From WHTX01 sp038255145 (lineage in GTDB: Bacteria; Actinomycetota; Acidimicrobiia; Acidimicrobiales; CAIXPF01), in the NCBI GenBank assembly GCA_038255145.1, contig JBBSLP010000001.1, positions 198,225-262,224 on the forward strand: a DNA stretch of 64,000 bases. Direction: 5' to 3'. How positions within the stretch are numbered: position 1 is the stretch's first letter; the number at the start of each line of letters is the position of its first letter. The position numbers and the translations under genes are program-made. This document shows positions 24,583 to 32,302 of the stretch, in pieces. The notes under the pieces are model-generated. The model did no database searches. It saw nothing but the letters and a program-made list of their open reading frames with translations, and was not told where the DNA came from.

Positions 24583-25305
24583 ATGACGACCACCGAGACC
24601 CTCACCGACCTTTCCCCCGATGAAGCAGCCGGCATCGCCACCGGTTACGACGTCGAGTTCTTCTGGGATCCGCTGTGCCCGTGGGCGTGGATCACCTCGC
24701 GCTGGGTGGCCGAGGTGGCCCGCCAGCGTGACCTGAAGGTCGACTGGCGCTTCATCAGCTTGCGCTTCCTGAACGCCGAGAAGTTCGAGGCCGCCGACGC
24801 CGACCCCAAGTTCGTGGCCGCGCTGGGCACGGGCACCAAGCTGCTGCGGGTGGCCGCCGCCGTGCGGGCCGCGGGTGACCGTGACCGCATGGCCGCGCTC
24901 TACACCCAGTTCGGCGGGGACATCCACGTCCGCGGCCGCCGCGACGAGATGGTGGAGGCCTACGACGACGGTCTGGCTGCCTACCTGGCCTCGGTTGGCG
25001 TGGAGGACGAGTTCCTGGCCGCCGCCAACGACGAGAGCTGGGACGAGGTCATCAAGGCCGAGACCGAGGGCGCCCTCAGCCGGGCGGGCAAGGACGTGGG
25101 CACCCCCATCATCACCTTCGAGCGCGACGGCCAGCAGTACTCCTTCTTCGGCCCCGTCATCAACAAGGTGCCCGCCGGCGAGGACGCCCTGCGCCTGTGG
25201 GACGCCATGTGGGAGCTGGCCACCTTCCCCGGTTTCGCCGAGCTCAAGCGCTCGCTGCGGGGTCGACCCGAGGTCGAGAGCAGCCTCGACCTCGAGCAGG
25301 GCTGA
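24583..25305 (+). CDS. DsbA-family protein related to mycothiol-dependent nitroreductase (Rv2466c-like), CPWA motif
   Basis: 240 residues from ATG 24583. Thioredoxin fold with a helical insertion. The start YDVEFFWDPLCPWAWITSRW matches Rv2466c-type proteins, whose active site is CPWC. Here the second Cys is Ala (CPWA), leaving one redox Cys (about residue 33). Conserved late segments include DVGTPIITFERDG and FFGPVINKVPAGEDALRLWDA. It probably works as a monothiol enzyme with mycothiol. A role in detoxification fits its place after the dehalogenase. Confidence 0.85.
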   Translation: MTTTETLTDLSPDEAAGIATGYDVEFFWDPLCPWAWITSRWVAEVARQRDLKVDWRFISLRFLNAEKFEAADADPKFVAALGTGTKLLRVAAAVRAAGDRDRMAALYTQFGGDIHVRGRRDEMVEAYDDGLAAYLASVGVEDEFLAAANDESWDEVIKAETEGALSRAGKDVGTPIITFERDGQQYSFFGPVINKVPAGEDALRLWDAMWELATFPGFAELKRSLRGRPEVESSLDLEQG

Positions 25306-25307
25306 CG

Positions 25308-25979
25308 ATGGCGGCGCCGGCGGCGGTGCGTCCCCTGGAGCGGGTCATCGCCTCGACGCCGGGCCGCCCTCCCGTCGGCGGCGCCGCCAACCCCATGCGG
25401 GTACTGACCGAGGCCCTGGCCCGCGACGCCGCCGGCGTGTGGGACGACGCCGAGGCCCACCGGGTGGTGGGGGTGTTCGACCGGCTGGCCGGGGAGTGGG
25501 AGCAGCGCTTCGCCAACGAGCCGTTGCGCATGGCCCCCATCGACGATGCCCTGGCCCGGGGTGGGTCGATCACGTGGGGTACCTGCCTCGACATCGGGGT
25601 GGGCCCCGGCGTCACCACCCGGCACCTGGCCCCCCGCTTCGAGCGGGTGCTCGGCCTGGACCTGTCCTTCGAGATGCTGCGCCAGGCACGTCCCGGCGTA
25701 CCCCTGGTCCAGGCCGACGCCTCCCAGCTGCCCGTCGCCGATGGGTCGGTGGACGTGGCCGTGCTGGTGAACGCCTTCCTGTTCCCCGCCGCTCTCGACC
25801 GGGCCCTGGCGCCGGGCGGGGTGGTGGTGTGGATCAGCTCGATCGGCGACGACACCCCTATCTACCTGCCCGCCGAGGAGGTGGCCGCCGCCCTGCCCGG
25901 CGCGTGGACCGGGGTGTGGGCCGAGGCCGGCGACGGCACCTGGGCCGTGCTGCGGCGCTCGTCGCCGGATCAGACCTGA
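25308..25979 (+). CDS. Class I SAM-dependent methyltransferase
   Basis: 223 residues, ATG 2 nt after the DsbA-like stop. SAM-binding motif I CLDIGVGPGVTTRHLAP, motif II VLGLDLSFEML, then VQADASQLPVADGSVDVAV and RALAPGGVVVWISS. Methyltransf_11-type domain. Tight spacing implies cotranscription with the DsbA-like protein and perhaps the dehalogenase. The substrate is unknown. Confidence 0.85.
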   Translation: MAAPAAVRPLERVIASTPGRPPVGGAANPMRVLTEALARDAAGVWDDAEAHRVVGVFDRLAGEWEQRFANEPLRMAPIDDALARGGSITWGTCLDIGVGPGVTTRHLAPRFERVLGLDLSFEMLRQARPGVPLVQADASQLPVADGSVDVAVLVNAFLFPAALDRALAPGGVVVWISSIGDDTPIYLPAEEVAAALPGAWTGVWAEAGDGTWAVLRRSSPDQT

Positions 25980-26059
25980 CCCTGAACTACAATTGAACCA
26001 GGCGGCACCCGCCGATCTCACCCCCTGCCCGGTCGCCGATCGTGGGATGCTCTGCGCCC

Positions 26060-27250
26060 ATGAGGGGGCTCTACATCGTCGTGGCCGTGGCCATGGCCGG
26101 CGTCAGTTCGGTGTTCGCCCTTTTGGCCGAGCTCGAGCATCGCTACGACCTGCCCACCGCGAGCCTGGGCTACATCGCCGGTTCGGCCTTCGTGGCCGCG
26201 CTGATCACCCAGCTCACGCTGTCGCGCTACGCGGACCGGGGCTACAGCACCCTGCTGCTGCGCGGTGGGGTGGTGGCCTGCGCCGTCGGTCTGCTGTGGT
26301 TCGGCCTGGCCACCGAGCTGTGGCAGTTCGTCGCCGCCCGGGCCCTGCTCGGCGCCGGCCTGGGCATGATCGTGCCCCCGGCCCGACGGGCCATCCTGCT
26401 CACCGCGGACGGCAACCAGGGCGAACGCCTGGGCGTCTTCTACGCCGCCTACCTGTCGGGCTTCGTCTTCGGTCCCCCCATCGCAGGGGCCCTGACCGAG
26501 CTGGCCGACGTGCGCCTGCCCTTCCTGGTCCTGGGGGCCTGCCTCGTGCTCACCCTGGTGCCCGTCAGCCGGGTGCCCATCCCCGAAGCCCCCCGGGATG
26601 CGGTCATCGACACCATGGACAAGCGGGTGCTGCGTCGGCTGGCCGGCAACCGCAAGGTGATGGCCGCCATCCTCGTCGTGGTCTCGTTCCGCTACTCGAT
26701 CGGCGTGTTCGAGCCCCTGTGGGCCACCTACCTCGACGAGCTCGGGGCGTCGACGGTGACCATCACCCTGTCCCTGACCGCCTTCGCCCTGCCCATGCTG
26801 CTGGTGGCCAAGCACGCCGGGCGGCTGTCGGACCGCTACGGGCCCCGCATGGCCTCGCTGCTGTCCGCGGCGGCGACCATCCCCATCATGGCCAGCTACG
26901 GCCTGGTGTCCTCGTTGCCCGTCATCATGATCATGGTCGTCCCCCAGGGCCTGTTCGAGGCCATCCAGTCGCCCGGGTCCCAGGCCGCGGTGGCCGAGGC
27001 CGCCCCCGTGCAGGACGCCGGTGCCGCCCAGGGCTTCAGCGAGGCTGCGGGTTCGGCGGCCGCCGCCATCGGCGCCTTCACCGCCGCCCCCCTGTTCGCC
27101 GCCCTGGGAGCGGGCCCGGCGTGGGCCATCGCTGCGGGGGTCATGGCCTGCCTGCTGACCACCAGCGCCCTGTTGGACCGGCCCGCGCTGCGCACCCGTC
27201 GCCGGCCCGAGGCCGACCTCACCGCCACGGCCGTCCCCGTCGCCGACTGA
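26060..27250 (+). CDS. MFS transporter
   Basis: 396 residues from ATG 26060. Twelve predicted helices in two halves, with the MFS A-like loop SRYADRGYSTLLLRGG after helix 2 and its repeat GRLSDRYGPRMASLLSA between helices 8 and 9. A central hydrophilic loop (PIPEAPRDAVIDTMDKRVLR) is present. The family is drug/metabolite exporter-like. Substrate unknown; it lies 63 nt upstream of the AhpD-like gene but the spacing does not force an operon. Confidence 0.88.
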   Translation: MRGLYIVVAVAMAGVSSVFALLAELEHRYDLPTASLGYIAGSAFVAALITQLTLSRYADRGYSTLLLRGGVVACAVGLLWFGLATELWQFVAARALLGAGLGMIVPPARRAILLTADGNQGERLGVFYAAYLSGFVFGPPIAGALTELADVRLPFLVLGACLVLTLVPVSRVPIPEAPRDAVIDTMDKRVLRRLAGNRKVMAAILVVVSFRYSIGVFEPLWATYLDELGASTVTITLSLTAFALPMLLVAKHAGRLSDRYGPRMASLLSAAATIPIMASYGLVSSLPVIMIMVVPQGLFEAIQSPGSQAAVAEAAPVQDAGAAQGFSEAAGSAAAAIGAFTAAPLFAALGAGPAWAIAAGVMACLLTTSALLDRPALRTRRRPEADLTATAVPVAD

Positions 27251-27313
27251 GGGCGGGTAGCGTCGGCTCCACCAGCTGATCCAAGGGGGGATCGGCTGCG
27301 AGGGGGGATCGAC

Positions 27314-27964
27314 ATGGCCAACGAGCACGGCTTCCTGCCCAAGGCCGACGCCGGGGCGCTCGACGACGAGCTCCGCCACCGGCTCGAGGTCTGGTACGAC
27401 AAGGCCTACACCGACGACAACCTGTTCCTGACCCTGGCCGCCCGCCCTGCCGTGCTCAACCAGTTCCTGAACTGGGTCAGCTTCGTCTACACGTCGGAGT
27501 CCGAGCTCGACCCCGCCACCGTCGAGCTGTGTCGGGTGCGGTTGGCCAACCGCAACCAGTGCGTCCATTGAAGCCTGGCCCGTAGCGCGTCGTTGGCGCG
27601 CCGAGGCATGACCGAGGCCCAGGTCCAAGCGGCCATCGGTCCGTTGGACGACGTCGACCCCGACGACCTGACCCCCGCCGTCGTGGCCGCCCTGCGGCTG
27701 GCCGACGCCCTGACCGAGACCGGCATCCCCACCCTCGATCCCGAGCTGCGGGCCGAGCTGGGCCGCCACTACAGCGACGGCCAGATCCTCGAGCTGGGCG
27801 CGGCGCTGACGGTGGCCTCGGGCTGGCAGCGCATGATCGAGCTCTTCCAGATCCGCCCCGACCACTGGAGCGAGGCCACGCCGGCCCCCGTCCGTCCCCC
27901 CAGCTGGCACGACCACGACCACGACCATGACAACGACCAGGGGACCGACGGCCCATCGGCGTGA
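27314..27964 (+). CDS. AhpD/carboxymuconolactone decarboxylase-family protein, candidate selenoprotein (UGA at codon 86)
   Basis: The frame reads 85 residues from ATG 27314, meets TGA at 27569-27571 and continues uninterrupted to 27964. Read through, it is one 216-residue AhpD-type helical protein. The redox motif occurs at the TGA: TVELCRVRLANRNQCVH-(TGA)-SLARSA. Family members have C-x-x-C at this place (RLA..NGCxxC..H/R), so the TGA replaces the second Cys, giving CVHU. The downstream half is well conserved (GMTEAQVQAAIG, ALRLADALTETG, HYSDGQILELGAALTV) and keeps high GC3. A candidate SECIS follows. It probably has peroxidase- or thiol-redox-type activity. A His/Asp-rich tail (HDHDHDHDND) ends it. 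The alternative is a nonsense mutation or base error. Confidence 0.65.
27573..27607 (+). promoter_or_regulatory. Candidate bacterial SECIS-like stem-loop
   Basis: Directly 3' of the in-frame TGA: GCCT (27573-27576) pairs with AGGC (27604-27607), CG (27581-27582) with CG (27602-27603), and GCGCG (27585-27589) with CGCGC (27597-27601). The apical loop is UCGUUGG. The loop begins 18 nt after the TGA, and a UA bulge lies at the base of the upper stem, comparable to the bulged U of the E. coli fdhF element. Hand folding only. Confidence 0.45.
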
Positions 27965-28001
27965 TGTCAGGCAGCCTGCGGCCACCGAGCATGCTGCGGC
28001 C

Positions 28002-29579
28002 ATGACGTCGATCCTGCGTGCCGGCACCGCTGCGGCCACCGCGGCGCTGGCCGCGGTGGCCGCCCACGACCTGGTGCAGCGCAAGCACACCCTGCTGCGC
28101 AACTTCCCGGTGATCGCCCACGCCCGCTTCCTGTTGGAGAAGGTCGGGCCCGAGCTCCGCCAGTACATCGTGACGTCCAACGACGCCGAACGGCCTTTCA
28201 GCCGGGACCAGCGTCGCTGGGTCTACGCGTCGTCCAAGCTCGAGAACAACTACTTCGGCTTCGGCACCGACAACGACATCGAGCACGCCACCGCCTACCC
28301 CATCGTCAAGCACGCCACCTTCGGCCACGCCATCCCCCCGTCGAGCCCCGCCGCTGGTCAGGAGGCATGGGTGCCGTGCGCCAAGGTGCTGGGGGCACCC
28401 CGCGGCCGGCCCGGAGCGTTCCGCCCCGATTCGGTGGTCAACATCTCGGGCATGAGCTTCGGGGCCCTGTCGGGCAACGCCATCGAGGCGTTGAACCGGG
28501 GGGCGAAGCTGGCCAGCTGCCTGCACAACACCGGCGAGGGGGGCATCTCGCCCTACCACCGCAAGGGGGGCGAGCTCACCTTCCAGATCGGCACGGCCTA
28601 CTTCGGCTGCCGCGACGAGCACGGCCGCTTCGACCTGGCCCGGCTCAAGGACCTGGTGGCGTCGGCCCCGGTGCGGGCGCTCGAGGTCAAGCTCAGCCAG
28701 GGGGCCAAGCCCGGTCTCGGCGGGCTGCTGCCCGGAGCCAAGGTGTCGGCCGAGATCGCCACCACCCGGGGCGTGCTCCGGGGTCGGGACTGCGTCAGCC
28801 CCTCCCGCCATGCCGAGTTCCGCGACACCGATGGCCTGTTGGACTGGGTCGAGCTGCTGGCCCAGGAGACGGGCCTGCCCGTGGGCATCAAGTCCGCCGT
28901 GGGCGACCTGGGCTTCTGGTACGAACTGGCCGACCTGATGGCCACCACCGGCCGGGGCGTGGACTGGATCAACATCGACGGCGGCGAGGGGGGCACGGGG
29001 GCGGCCCCGCTGATCTTCACCGACTCGGTGTCCCTGCCCTTCCGACTTGGCTTCTCCCGGGTGTACTCGATCTTCGCCGACCGAGACATCACCGACCAGG
29101 TGGTGTTCATCGGCGGCGGCAAGCTGGGCCTGCCCGACAACGCCATCGTCGCTTTCGCCATGGGGTGCGACATGGTGTCGGTCGGCCGAGAGGCCATGTT
29201 GGCCATCGGCTGCGTGCAGGCCCAGAAGTGCCACACCGACCGCTGCCCGTCGGGGGTGGCCACCCAGGACAAGTGGCTGGCGCATGGCCTCGACCCCACG
29301 CTCAAGTCGGTACGGGCGGCCAACTACATCAAGACCCTGCGCCGGGACCTGCTCAAGGTGTCCGAGGCCTGTGGGGTCGAGCACCCCGCCCTCATCGACA
29401 CCGACCACGTCGAACTGCTGGAGGCGGGCATGCGCTCGACGACGCTGCGGGAGGTCTACGGCTACCAGCCCGGGTGGGGCCGCCCGTCGGCCGCCGACCA
29501 GGCCGAGATCAGGCGGCTCATGACCGCCACCGCTCCCCAGGGCGGTTCGGCCCCGCCCTCGGCCGACGCCGTGGGCTGA
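28002..29579 (+). CDS. FMN-binding glutamate synthase-like protein (GltB central/FMN domain)
   Basis: 525 residues from ATG 28002, preceded by 37 nt after the AhpD-like gene. N-terminal hydrophobic helix (about 5-25) then the GltB-type barrel: VVNISGMSFGALSGNAIEAL, HNTGEGGISPYHRKGGELTF, GGLLPGAKVSAEIA, WINIDGGEGGTGAAPLIF. The iron-sulfur Cys cluster is GCVQAQKCHTDRCPSGVATQ. The amidotransferase domain of true glutamate synthase is absent. This matches the stand-alone family of FMN/Fe-S glutamate-synthase-like proteins; the physiological reaction is not established. Confidence 0.9.
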   Translation: MTSILRAGTAAATAALAAVAAHDLVQRKHTLLRNFPVIAHARFLLEKVGPELRQYIVTSNDAERPFSRDQRRWVYASSKLENNYFGFGTDNDIEHATAYPIVKHATFGHAIPPSSPAAGQEAWVPCAKVLGAPRGRPGAFRPDSVVNISGMSFGALSGNAIEALNRGAKLASCLHNTGEGGISPYHRKGGELTFQIGTAYFGCRDEHGRFDLARLKDLVASAPVRALEVKLSQGAKPGLGGLLPGAKVSAEIATTRGVLRGRDCVSPSRHAEFRDTDGLLDWVELLAQETGLPVGIKSAVGDLGFWYELADLMATTGRGVDWINIDGGEGGTGAAPLIFTDSVSLPFRLGFSRVYSIFADRDITDQVVFIGGGKLGLPDNAIVAFAMGCDMVSVGREAMLAIGCVQAQKCHTDRCPSGVATQDKWLAHGLDPTLKSVRAANYIKTLRRDLLKVSEACGVEHPALIDTDHVELLEAGMRSTTLREVYGYQPGWGRPSAADQAEIRRLMTATAPQGGSAPPSADAVG

Positions 29580-29645
29580 TCCGCCGCCGTCGAGGTGGGG
29601 TGTCACATCTAGGGCCAGAACGCGACTCGGCTCGCCCGCCGAGGG

Positions 29646-30130
29646 GTGCGTTTGCTGCCTACCGGGTTGCCGCTTGCACCCCCCGACCAACCCGGCGCCC
29701 CCTTCGCCGTCAACCAGATCGTGCACGGCTCCAACCCCCGCTGGGAGGCGGACGTGGAGGCGTGCGGCCGGCGGGAGGTGCCCATCGTCGTCTCGTCGCT
29801 GGGTGCCCGCGACGACCTGAACGCCACCGTCCACGCCTGGGGTGGCCCCACCCTCCACGACGTGATCGACGACCGCTACGCCCGCTAGGCCATCCAGAAG
29901 GGGGCCGACGGCCTCATCGCCGTGGCTGCCGGCGCCGGGGGCCATGCCGGGCGCCAGTCCCCCTTCGCCCTGGTCCAGAGATCCGGGCCTTGTTCGACGG
30001 GCCTGTGGCCCTGTCCGGCGCCATCGACACCGTGGAGCCGGCCGCCGACCGCATCGCCGCCCTGGCCACCAGCTACGCCGCCGCCCGGGCCGAGATCAAC
30101 GCCAAGCTCCAGCCCGCCGTCGCCGGCTAG
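29646..30130 (+). pseudogene. Truncated, frameshifted nitronate monooxygenase gene
   Basis: Recognisable NMO text PFAVNQIVHGSNPRWEADVE, VPIVVSSLGARDDLNATVHA, HDVIDDRYAR ends at a TAG (29886-29888). In the same frame the next codons read AIQKGADGLIAVAAGAGGHA-GRQSPFALVQ, the FMN-phosphate region. A frameshift then leads to EIRALFDGPVALSGAI, and finally a C-terminal piece VEPAADRIAALATSYAAA. About 80 N-terminal residues and about 100 residues between the last two parts are missing. Several independent lesions mark it as dead. The stop shares CTAG with the opposing hydrolase stop. Confidence 0.82.
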
Positions 30131-30882
30131 ACCGATGGCGGGAGGTCGGCCCAGAACCGGGTGAGGGCGGCGGCCCCCTGCTCAGGGTCCTCCAGCATCC
30201 ACCAGTGGCCCCGGCCGGCCAGGACCTCGACCCGGGCGCCGGCCCGGGCTGCGGACCGGCGGCGTTGCTCGTCGGTCCCCACCAGGACGTCGAGCTCGGC
30301 CAACAGCGCCAGGCCGGGACGCTGGGCGGCGACGGCCAGGTCGCGGCCCGCCTCGGACAGGGCGGGCTGGGCGGCGGAGCGGTAGAGGGCGAGGATGCAG
30401 CGACCCATGGTCTCGTCGAAGGCCGCCGCCAGCTCGGCGGCCACGTCGGCGGTGATGCCCCGGGAGGCCAGGAAGGCGGCCATCTGGTCGTCGGGCAGGG
30501 CCAGCATCTGCTCCACCCAGGCCTCGCCCGCCTCCGGGGCCTGCCACACCTGGGCGAACTCGTGCCACACGTAGTCGGGGTCGAACACGCCGACGATGTC
30601 GCTGACCCACGAGCGCAGCAGGTCGGGCCGGGCCATGGCCACGCCCATGACATGGCCGCCACCCCAGTCGTGGCCCACCAGGTCGACGGGCTCACCGAGC
30701 GCTTCCAGCTCGCCGACCAACCAGTTCCGGTACTCCAGCCGGGTGGCCGTCCACCCCGCGGGTGGCGGGGCGCCGAAGCCCGGCGGGGACAGGCAGATCA
30801 CGTCGTCGCGGCCGAGCGCGGCCCGCAACGGGCCCCAGATGGCCGCCGTCTCCGGGTTGCCGTGGACCAGGACCACCGTCAC
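30127..30882 (-). CDS. Alpha/beta-fold hydrolase (Asp-nucleophile type)
   Basis: 251 residues from a GTG. VVLVHGNPETAAIWGPL is the oxyanion-hole region. The elbow LVGHDWGGGHVMGVA carries Asp rather than Ser, as in haloalkane dehalogenases and epoxide hydrolases. The His is in GRGHWWMLEDPEQ. The cap is short. It lacks the DhaA-type Asn/Trp pattern after the elbow (DWGG), so epoxide hydrolase-like chemistry is more likely. A degraded relative is at 49575-49950. Confidence 0.86.
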   Translation of the reverse strand: MTVVLVHGNPETAAIWGPLRAALGRDDVICLSPPGFGAPPPAGWTATRLEYRNWLVGELEALGEPVDLVGHDWGGGHVMGVAMARPDLLRSWVSDIVGVFDPDYVWHEFAQVWQAPEAGEAWVEQMLALPDDQMAAFLASRGITADVAAELAAAFDETMGRCILALYRSAAQPALSEAGRDLAVAAQRPGLALLAELDVLVGTDEQRRRSAARAGARVEVLAGRGHWWMLEDPEQGAAALTRFWADLPPSV

Positions 30883-30946
30883 GTCGCACCTCCAGGACGT
30901 CGGCCCTTCACGCTACGCCGAACGGCGACGGCGGGGCTGCTAGGAA

Positions 30947-31747
30947 GTGTCGGTGGTCACGTCACGCGCGGTCACCTCACGCGCCGAGCTCGACGAGCAC
31001 TTCGTGGGACCCACCCTCGATCCCGAGGTGTGGTTCCCCTACTACCTGCCCCACTGGAGCTGCCGGGCCACCGCGGCGGCCACGTGGTCGTGCGAGGACG
31101 ACGGGCTGCACCTCACCATCCCTGCTGAGCAGCCCTTGTGGTGCCCTGACCTGCACACCGAGCCCCTGCGGGTGTCCTGCGTGCAGAGCGGCAGCTTCGC
31201 CGGACCCCTGGGCAGCACCATCGGCCAGCAGCCGTTCCGCCCCGGCCTGACCGTGCGCGAGGAACAGCCCACCCTGTGGGGCTACACCCCCCACTTCGGA
31301 CACATCGAGGTGACCATGCGGGCCGTGATCTCACCCCGCTCCATGGCCGCCTTCTGGATGTCGGGCGTCGAGGACCGCCCCGAGCACTCGGCCGAGATCT
31401 GCGTGGCCGAGGTGTTCGGCGATGCCGTCCGCCCCGGGTCGGCCGACGTGGGCATGGGGGTCCACCGGTTCCGCGACCCGAAGGCCGTGGAGGACTTCTC
31501 CGCCGACCCTCTCGATATCGACGTCGCCGACCTGCACACCTACGGCGTGGACTGGCGGCCCGGCTCTCTCGTCTTCAGCGTCGACGGGCAGGTCGTGCAC
31601 CACGTCGGCCACGCCCCCGACCATCCCATGCAGCTCATGCTGGGGGTGTTCGACTTCCCCGCCAAGGCCCCCACCACCGACCCGGCCGGGGCCGTGCCCG
31701 TGCCCGAGTTGGTCGTCACCCACGTGCGGGGCCGGCCGCTGGCCTAG
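30947..31747 (+). CDS. GH16-like (concanavalin-fold) protein with altered catalytic motif
   Basis: 266 residues from a GTG. Beta-jelly-roll with LTVREEQPTLWGYTPHFGHI, VTMRAVISPRSMAAFWMSG, then the catalytic strand SAEICVAEVFG. GH16 enzymes have ExDxxE (for example EIDIME-type). Here both Glu residues stay but Asp is Cys. The second half has TYGVDWRPGSLVFSVDGQVV and LMLGVFDFPA, matching GH16 strands. No signal peptide is visible. It may be a catalytically altered GH16-family protein acting on a beta-glucan-like substrate. Confidence 0.75.
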   Translation: MSVVTSRAVTSRAELDEHFVGPTLDPEVWFPYYLPHWSCRATAAATWSCEDDGLHLTIPAEQPLWCPDLHTEPLRVSCVQSGSFAGPLGSTIGQQPFRPGLTVREEQPTLWGYTPHFGHIEVTMRAVISPRSMAAFWMSGVEDRPEHSAEICVAEVFGDAVRPGSADVGMGVHRFRDPKAVEDFSADPLDIDVADLHTYGVDWRPGSLVFSVDGQVVHHVGHAPDHPMQLMLGVFDFPAKAPTTDPAGAVPVPELVVTHVRGRPLA

Positions 31748-31757
31748 GGGCCGGCGT

Positions 31758-32115
31758 TCAGCGTGCGCCGGGTCGGGGCAGGTTCCAGTCGCTCCACACG
31801 GCCACGACGCGGAGCCCGAAGCACAGCCCCCCACCCAGGGCCATGGCCCTGGGGCGGGATGGCCCGACCCGTAGGACGGCCACGAACAGCGCGGCTCCGG
31901 CCAGGGCGGCCACGGCCAGGATGTGGGCCTGCAGCACCCGGGAACCTGGTTGAGCAGCACGTCGCGCACCGTCCCGCACCGACGGCGGTGAGGGTGCCCA
32001 TGAGCACGGCGGTGAGCCGGTTCGTGCCCACGTCGAGGGCCTTGGCCGCCCCCACCACGCAGAACAGGCCCAGACCGGCCGCTTCGAGCACCGTCTCCAA
32101 CCCCTCGGCCGCCAT
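31758..32115 (-). pseudogene. Frameshifted fragment of TRIC/YicG-like membrane protein (UPF0126)
   Basis: The minus strand starts MAAEGLETVLEAAGLGLFC, VVGAAKALDVGTNRLTAVLM, GTLTAVG, then must shift frame to read GTVRDVLLNQVPG. It shifts again to read VLQAHILAVAALAGAALFVA, VLRVGPSRPRAMALGGG and LRVVAVWSDWNLPRP. These are the second membrane repeat of trimeric intracellular cation channel-like proteins (GGGTVRDVL motif). The first repeat is absent. Two frameshifts and loss of half the protein make it a relic. Confidence 0.78.
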
Positions 32116-32302
32116 GCGCCCCCCGGACAGCGCGAAGGGGAGGTGGCAGCCAGAGGTGACGACGGGCTGGCGGACGGGACGCGAGCGGGCGAGTCCCGCC
32201 GGCGAGCTCCCCCGCCCCCTCACCCGACGCCGTAGGCTCCCGGCCCGAGCCTTGCGGGCCCGACTGCAGCCGGCCCCGCTTCCGGCAGGAGGAACGACCG
32301 GT

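Noticed and set aside
24583..25305. Selenocysteine in the DsbA-like protein
   Set aside because: The position is a GCG/GCC-type Ala codon (CPWA), not TGA.
29886..29888. Internal TAG in the NMO-like gene as a possible pyrrolysine codon
   Set aside because: The gene also has a frameshift, a missing N-terminus and a large deletion, so it is simply dead.
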